The notes under the pieces are model-generated. The model made no database searches. It saw only the letters and a list, made by a program, of their open reading frames with translations, and was not told where the DNA came from. This document shows positions 14,293 to 18,401 of a stretch of DNA of 18,401 nt, one piece after another. The stretch's first letter is position 1. The number at the start of each line of letters is the position of its first letter. The stretch lies in assembly GCA_009774625.1 (NCBI GenBank), contig VSOB01000058.1, positions 1-18,401 on the forward strand, given 5' to 3'. Position numbers and translations under genes: made by a program. The stretch is from Lachnospiraceae bacterium. GTDB lineage: Bacteria > Bacillota > Clostridia > Lachnospirales > Lachnospiraceae.

Positions 14293-14349
14293 AAAGCAGG
14301 GTATTGTGATATGTGCAGGGAGCATTGCTTCCTGCACATGTACTGCTTT
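14293..14349 (+). other. Intercistronic hairpin between lsrB and lsrF
   Basis: A 13-bp stem with a 3-nt ATT loop (14311-14323 with 14327-14339, one G-U pair) is enclosed by a second stem, AAAGCAG / CTGCTTT (14293-14299 with 14343-14349). No U run follows. Placed directly after the receptor gene, it is likely to block 3' exonucleases, protecting lsrB mRNA and lowering lsrF output, as seen for many binding-protein genes. Confidence 0.75.
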
Positions 14350-14411
14350 GGACAAAAAGGAAGGCTTCTGTAAAATTTGATTCACATAGAAAATAAGGAG
14401 GTTACATATCA

Positions 14412-15293
14412 ATGGCAGATGTAGATGGATTGAAAGTAGCAAAAGATTATAAGGTTTCCGTACCTTTTGCAAATCAGGGGGATTTTCATGTAAAGGGAGC
14501 AAATAACCTGGATTGGGGTATGAAAAAACATCTTTCCAATATTTTCGATCCGGTAAGTGGCAATACGGTCATGTTTGCTTTTGACCACGGATATTTTATG
14601 GGTTCTACGGCAGGCTTGGAAAGATTGGATATTCTGATTCCCCAGTTGATTCCCCATGTGGATGTACTGATGGGAACAAGGGGAGCGCTCCGTACCTGCG
14701 TTCCGCCGCAGTGCCGCAAAGGCATCGCGCTTCGGACGACTTCCGGCTCTTCTATGCTGAATGATGATCTTTCTCATGAAGTAGTGGCGGTGGATATTGA
14801 AGATGCGATCCGTATGAATGCTGATTGTATGGCAGTGCAGACATTTATCGGTGCAGACGGACAGCTTTCCAGTATCGATAATCTGTCCCGTACCATCAAT
14901 GCAGGCATCCGTCACAGCATCCCGACTATGGGTGTGGTCGCAGTAGGCAAGCAGATGGAAAGAACCGATCGTTTCTTTAAGCTGGCAACCAGAATACTGG
15001 CTGAGCTGGGCGCTAATATTATCAAGACCTACAATTGCGAAAACTTTGAAGAGGTCGTAGCGGCATGTCCGGTTCCCATCGTAGTGGCCGGCGGAAAGAA
15101 ACTTCCGGAGCAGGATGCGCTGACCCTTGCCTATGAAGTAATCAGCAAGGGGGCAAAAGGTGTTGATATGGGACGGAATATTTTCCAGAGTCAGGACCCG
15201 GTTGCTATGGCACAGGCAGTGAATATGGTGGTTCATAAGGGCGCTACAGATAAGGAAGCCTATGAATTTTTCCTGGATACAAAGAAGGACTGA
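14412..15293 (+). CDS. lsrF: 3-hydroxy-5-phosphonooxypentane-2,4-dione thiolase LsrF
   Basis: 293-aa class I aldolase-fold enzyme (E. coli LsrF 291). In the Lsr pathway it transfers the acetyl group of isomerised phospho-AI-2 to CoA, giving acetyl-CoA and DHAP. Similarity to enteric LsrF runs end to end: MADVDGLK, LDWGM (33-37), VMFAFDHGYFMG (53-64), LMGTRGALR (86-94), PTMGVVAVGK (171-180), ANIIKTY with the expected catalytic Lys205, CPVPIVVAGGKKLPE (219-233) and GVDMGRNIFQS. AAGGAGG lies 10 nt before the ATG. It is the last gene of the plus arm; lsrG, which follows lsrF in E. coli, is absent, and a terminator comes 23 nt after the stop. Confidence 0.94.
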   Translation: MADVDGLKVAKDYKVSVPFANQGDFHVKGANNLDWGMKKHLSNIFDPVSGNTVMFAFDHGYFMGSTAGLERLDILIPQLIPHVDVLMGTRGALRTCVPPQCRKGIALRTTSGSSMLNDDLSHEVVAVDIEDAIRMNADCMAVQTFIGADGQLSSIDNLSRTINAGIRHSIPTMGVVAVGKQMERTDRFFKLATRILAELGANIIKTYNCENFEEVVAACPVPIVVAGGKKLPEQDALTLAYEVISKGAKGVDMGRNIFQSQDPVAMAQAVNMVVHKGATDKEAYEFFLDTKKD

Positions 15294-15316
15294 ACAACAG
15301 TGTGTAAATAGGAAAG

Positions 15317-15352
15317 AAAAGAGCTGGTAACAGAAACGTGCCGGCTCTTTTT
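15317..15352 (+). terminator. Intrinsic terminator of lsrACDBF
   Basis: AAAAGAGCTGG (15317-15327) pairs with CCGGCTCTTTT (15341-15351) through one U-G wobble, with a 13-nt loop. The stem runs directly into a short T tract. It lies 23 nt after lsrF and closes the operon. Confidence 0.82.
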
Positions 15353-15415
15353 ATTCATGACAATGGAACGTTCGTATAGAAGATTCGGGCAGTGTGCTTC
15401 CTTGTTCCTCATAAC

Positions 15416-15464
15416 AGAATATCCGGAAAGTGTGACTTTATGAAGGAAGATTCTTTTTTATTTT
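15416..15464 (+). terminator. Possible second terminator downstream of lsrF
   Basis: AGAATATCC (15416-15424) pairs imperfectly with GGAAGATTCT (15445-15454). A perfect inner 5-bp hairpin, AAAGT-GTG-ACTTT, lies inside it, and the T-rich tract TTTTTTATTTT (15454-15464) follows. The stem has a mismatch/bulge, so this is a weaker call. It would insulate ppdK from lsr read-through. Confidence 0.4.
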
Positions 15465-15486
15465 ACTAAGAAGCGGGAATAAAGGT

Positions 15487-15514
15487 TTGATTTTCTGGTA
15501 AGGAATGGTATACT
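15487..15514 (+). promoter_or_regulatory. Probable ppdK promoter
   Basis: -35-like TTGATT (15487-15492), 16-nt spacer, -10 TATACT (15509-15514). Predicted start near 15521, leader about 33 nt. The ribosome binding site GGAGGG (15539-15544) is 9 nt before the ppdK ATG. Confidence 0.65.
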
Positions 15515-15553
15515 GGAACTATCAGTAAAAGAAATTACGGAGGGTATGATCGG

Positions 15554-18175
15554 ATGAAGAAATGGGTGTATTTATTTACAGAAGGAAATGCAACGATGCG
15601 GAATCTTCTGGGTGGAAAAGGCGCTAATCTGGCGGAAATGACCAATCTGGGGCTGCCTGTGCCGCAGGGCTTTACCATCACCACAGAAGCATGCACACAG
15701 TATTATGAAGATAACAGACAGATCAATGATGAAATCATGGATCAGATTATGGAGCATATTTCTAAGATGGAAGATATCACCGGGAAAAAATTCGGCGATA
15801 AAGAAAATCCGTTGCTTGTATCGGTACGTTCCGGTGCAAGGGCTTCCATGCCGGGTATGATGGATACCATCCTGAACCTGGGCCTGAATGAAGAAGTGGT
15901 GGAAGTGCTTGCAGCAAAGTCCGGGAATCCCCGCTGGGCATGGGACTGCTACAGAAGATTTATCCAGATGTATTCCGATGTGGTTATGGAAGTGGGCAAG
16001 AAATATTTCGAAGAGCTCATTGACAAAATGAAATCCGAAAAAGGCATTACACTGGATGTGGATTTGACGGCAGAAGATCTGAAAGATCTGGCAAATCAGT
16101 TCAAGGCAGAATATAAGGAAAAAATCGGAGAGGATTTCCCGTCCGATCCCAAAGCCCAGTTGCTTGGTGCTATCAAGGCTGTATTCCGTTCCTGGGACAA
16201 CCCCCGTGCCAATGTATATCGCCGGGACAATGACATCCCTTATTCCTGGGGTACTGCTGTCAATGTACAGATGATGGCATTCGGCAATATGGGTGAAACA
16301 TCCGGCACAGGCGTGGCGTTTACCCGTAACCCGGCTACCGGTGAAAAGAAGCTGATGGGTGAATTTCTGATGAATGCCCAGGGCGAAGATGTGGTGGCAG
16401 GTGTGCGTACTCCTCAGCCCATCGCACAGTTGGCTGATACGATGCCGGAAGTATATGAGCAGTTTATCGGTATCTGCAATAAACTGGAAGATCATTACAG
16501 AGATATGCAGGATATGGAGTTTACCATTGAGGACAAGCATCTGTATATGCTTCAGACCAGAAGCGGTAAGAGAACAGCAAAAGCGGCTCTGAAGATTGCC
16601 TGTGATCTGGTGGATGAGGGTATGATTTCGGAAGAAAAGGCAGTTTCCATGATAGATCCGAGAAACCTGGATTCTCTGCTGCATCCTCAGTTTGATGCGG
16701 ATGCTTTGAAGGCAGCAACACCGATTGCAAAGGCGCTTGCGGCAGCACCGGGCGCGGCATGCGGTAAAGTGGTATTTTCTGCAGAGGATGCAAAGGCGTG
16801 GGCAGCAAGGGGAGAAAAGGTAGTGCTGGTACGTCTGGAAACTTCTCCTGAGGACATCGAGGGGATGAAGGCGGCACAGGGTATTCTGACTGTCAGAGGC
16901 GGTATGACCAGCCATGCGGCAGTGGTTGCCAGAGGCATGGGAGCCTGCTGTGTATCCGGATGCTCTGCGATCAATATGGATGAAGCCAATAAGAAGTTTA
17001 CATTGGCAGGGAAGGAATATCATGAAGGGGATATGCTCTCCTTTGACGGCACCACCGGCAATATTTATGATGGGGCGATCAAAACAGTGGATGCCACCAT
17101 CGCCGGCGAATTTGGCAGGATCATGTCCTGGGCCGATAAATACAGAACATTAAAGGTAAGAACCAATGCGGATACGCCTGCAGATGCAAAGAAAGCCAGA
17201 GAGCTGGGCGCAGAGGGCATCGGCCTGTGCAGAACAGAGCATATGTTCTTTGAAGGCGACCGGATTGATGCATTCCGGGAGATGATCTGTTCCGATACAC
17301 TGGAAGAAAGAGAAGAGGCGCTTGCCAAGATTCTTCCGCTTCAGAGAGGCGATTTTGAGAAACTGTACGAAGCAATGGAAGGAAATCCGGTTACCATCAG
17401 ATTCCTGGATCCGCCGCTGCATGAATTTGTACCGACAGAGGAAGCGGATATCAGGAGACTGGCTGATGCAAAGGGTAAGTCTGTGGAACAGATCAAGGCG
17501 ATGATTGATTCTCTGCATGAGATCAATCCTATGCTGGGACACAGAGGATGCCGTCTTGCAGTCACTTATCCGGAAATTGCAAAGATGCAGACGAAAGCAG
17601 TGATCCGTGCAGCAATCAATGTGAAGAAGGCACATCCGGAATGGAATCTGGTGCCTGAAATCATGATTCCGCTGATCGGTGACAGCAAGGAATTTAAATT
17701 TGTAAAGAAGATCGTAACGGAAACAGCCGATGCAGAAATCGCAGCAGCAGGCGCAGAACTGAAATATGAAGTGGGCACAATGATCGAGATTCCGAGAGCA
17801 GCCCTGACTGCAGACGAGATTGCAGAAGATGCAGCATTCTTCTGTTTCGGAACCAACGACCTGACTCAGATGACCTATGGCTTCTCCCGTGATGATGCCG
17901 GAAAATTCCTGGAATCCTATTATGAGGCCAAGATTTTTGAGAATGACCCTTTTGCAAAGCTGGATCAGTCCGGCGTGGGCAAGCTGATGGAAATGGCAAT
18001 CTCCAAAGGAAAGGAAGCAAATACTTCCCTTCACTGCGGTATCTGCGGCGAGCATGGCGGAGATCCTGCCTCTGTGGAATTCTGCCATCAGATCGGACTG
18101 GATTATGTATCCTGCAGCCCGTTCCGTGTACCGATCGCACGGCTGGCAGCGGCGCAGGCGGCTATTTCCAATTGA
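15554..18175 (+). CDS. ppdK: Pyruvate, phosphate dikinase
   Basis: 873-aa cytoplasmic enzyme interconverting PEP + AMP + PPi and pyruvate + ATP + Pi; in anaerobic clostridia it can work in glycolysis or gluconeogenesis. Domains in order: N-terminal ATP-grasp (NLLGGKGANLAEM at 17-29; SVRSGARASMPGMMDTILNL at 94-113; ETSGTGVAFTRNPATGEKK), the phosphohistidine swivel domain (GGMTSHAAVVARGMG with His454 and the regulatory-type Thr452), and the C-terminal PEP-binding barrel (VRTNADTP, GLCRTEHMFF, GHRGCRLAVTYPEIAKMQ, FGTNDLTQMTYGFSRDDAG, CGICGEHGGDP with the catalytic Cys831). Length and motifs agree with the Clostridium symbiosum enzyme. It has its own promoter and is flanked by terminators, so it appears monocistronic. 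Confidence 0.97.
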   Translation: MKKWVYLFTEGNATMRNLLGGKGANLAEMTNLGLPVPQGFTITTEACTQYYEDNRQINDEIMDQIMEHISKMEDITGKKFGDKENPLLVSVRSGARASMPGMMDTILNLGLNEEVVEVLAAKSGNPRWAWDCYRRFIQMYSDVVMEVGKKYFEELIDKMKSEKGITLDVDLTAEDLKDLANQFKAEYKEKIGEDFPSDPKAQLLGAIKAVFRSWDNPRANVYRRDNDIPYSWGTAVNVQMMAFGNMGETSGTGVAFTRNPATGEKKLMGEFLMNAQGEDVVAGVRTPQPIAQLADTMPEVYEQFIGICNKLEDHYRDMQDMEFTIEDKHLYMLQTRSGKRTAKAALKIACDLVDEGMISEEKAVSMIDPRNLDSLLHPQFDADALKAATPIAKALAAAPGAACGKVVFSAEDAKAWAARGEKVVLVRLETSPEDIEGMKAAQGILTVRGGMTSHAAVVARGMGACCVSGCSAINMDEANKKFTLAGKEYHEGDMLSFDGTTGNIYDGAIKTVDATIAGEFGRIMSWADKYRTLKVRTNADTPADAKKARELGAEGIGLCRTEHMFFEGDRIDAFREMICSDTLEEREEALAKILPLQRGDFEKLYEAMEGNPVTIRFLDPPLHEFVPTEEADIRRLADAKGKSVEQIKAMIDSLHEINPMLGHRGCRLAVTYPEIAKMQTKAVIRAAINVKKAHPEWNLVPEIMIPLIGDSKEFKFVKKIVTETADAEIAAAGAELKYEVGTMIEIPRAALTADEIAEDAAFFCFGTNDLTQMTYGFSRDDAGKFLESYYEAKIFENDPFAKLDQSGVGKLMEMAISKGKEANTSLHCGICGEHGGDPASVEFCHQIGLDYVSCSPFRVPIARLAAAQAAISN

Positions 18176-18244
18176 TGCCATAGGAATTTGGGTACTTGTA
18201 GGCGAAAGTATGGAAGAATGGCTTAAAATCAAGGCTTTTAAGGC

Positions 18245-18288
18245 TTGGTGGGGTTCATCACGGTGGGTGGTGGGCCCCAACTTTTTTT
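18245..18288 (+). terminator. Probable ppdK terminator
   Basis: TTGG-t-GG (18245-18251) can pair with CCCCAA (18275-18280) through one bulged base. A seven-T run follows (18282-18288). The loop is long and G-rich, so the stem is weak on paper. The position, about 70 nt after the ppdK stop, supports the call. Confidence 0.45.
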
Positions 18289-18320
18289 GTGTCTGGATGC
18301 CGCTGATAGGATGGCGATAA

Positions 18321-18390
18321 GGGCAAAAATCGTACTATCAGGCAAAAGTATACTTTCACGCAAAAGTCGGGGGTTTCCGTGATAGTATAA
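18321..18390. promoter_or_regulatory. Inverted-repeat cluster at window end, possible control region
   Basis: Three GCAAAA(A/G)T motifs start at 18323, 18342 and 18360 (spacings 19 and 18 nt). A perfect 12-bp palindrome AAAGTATACTTT lies at 18345-18356. An 8-bp inverted repeat, TACTATCA (18333-18340) with TGATAGTA (18380-18387), encloses the last two motifs. The right arm overlaps a -10-like TAGTAT. It may be the operator/promoter area of a gene beyond the window; no gene is visible here. Confidence 0.4.
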
Positions 18391-18401
18391 AACGGAAAGG
18401 T

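Noticed and set aside
13270..14502. 410-aa minus-strand ORF over lsrB and the lsrF start
   Set aside because: Cys/His/Ile-rich translation typical of an antisense shadow; it lies opposite a clearly coding, well-conserved gene.
15572..18280. Large minus-strand ORFs (483 and 376 aa) opposite ppdK
   Set aside because: Shadow frames of a highly conserved gene; Cys/His-rich, no family motifs, no ribosome binding sites.
18054..18320. 88-aa plus-strand ORF overlapping the end of ppdK
   Set aside because: Mostly within ppdK in another frame, Trp/Arg-rich, no ribosome binding site, runs through the putative terminator.

Overview
The window reads as chromosomal DNA of a low-to-mid GC Gram-positive anaerobe of the Clostridia, most likely Lachnospiraceae. 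The evidence is an hprK-glcK-murB-rapZ-whiA-HPr cluster, a clostridial-type pyruvate phosphate dikinase, AGGAGG ribosome binding sites, sigma-A type promoters and a long A/P-rich lipoprotein linker. This assignment is an inference from gene families and order; no search was run.

Region 1 (1-5079, plus strand) is a compact housekeeping operon: the 3' end of a probable hprK, ROK glucokinase (glcK), murB, rapZ, whiA, an HPr-like protein with Glu instead of the phosphorylatable His15 but with Ser46 kept (a Crh-like regulator), and a diacylglycerol-kinase-family lipid kinase. A strong intrinsic terminator closes it. The yvcK/glmR gene that often sits between rapZ and whiA is absent.

Region 2 (5149-15352) is the highlight: a full Lsr-type autoinducer-2 (AI-2) uptake and processing locus in a Gram-positive. 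It has the same divergent layout as the enterobacterial lsr operon. The minus-strand arm is lsrR-lsrK followed by two genes not found in the enteric operon, a small cupin and an AEC-family transporter. The plus-strand arm is lsrA-lsrC-lsrD-lsrB-lsrF. The two arms diverge from a 342 bp region holding two consensus-like sigma-A promoters. Each promoter has an AAAC-AAAW-GTTT inverted repeat about 22 nt inside its transcript, and these are good candidates for LsrR operators. The window contains no lsrG (the P-AI-2 isomerase acting before LsrF), so the operon-linked cupin is a plausible functional substitute. The implied pathway is: LsrB captures AI-2; LsrACD imports it; LsrK phosphorylates it; P-AI-2 relieves LsrR repression; an isomerase (cupin?) and LsrF convert it to DHAP and acetyl-CoA. 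lsrB is bracketed by RNA hairpins that may raise its expression over its neighbours.

Region 3 (15353-18401) holds a monocistronic ppdK (pyruvate phosphate dikinase) with its own promoter and a probable terminator. The last ~80 bp are an unexplained stretch with inverted repeats and three GCAAAA(A/G)T motifs, possibly the regulatory region of a gene outside the window.

No tRNA, rRNA, CRISPR array, transposase or phage gene was seen.
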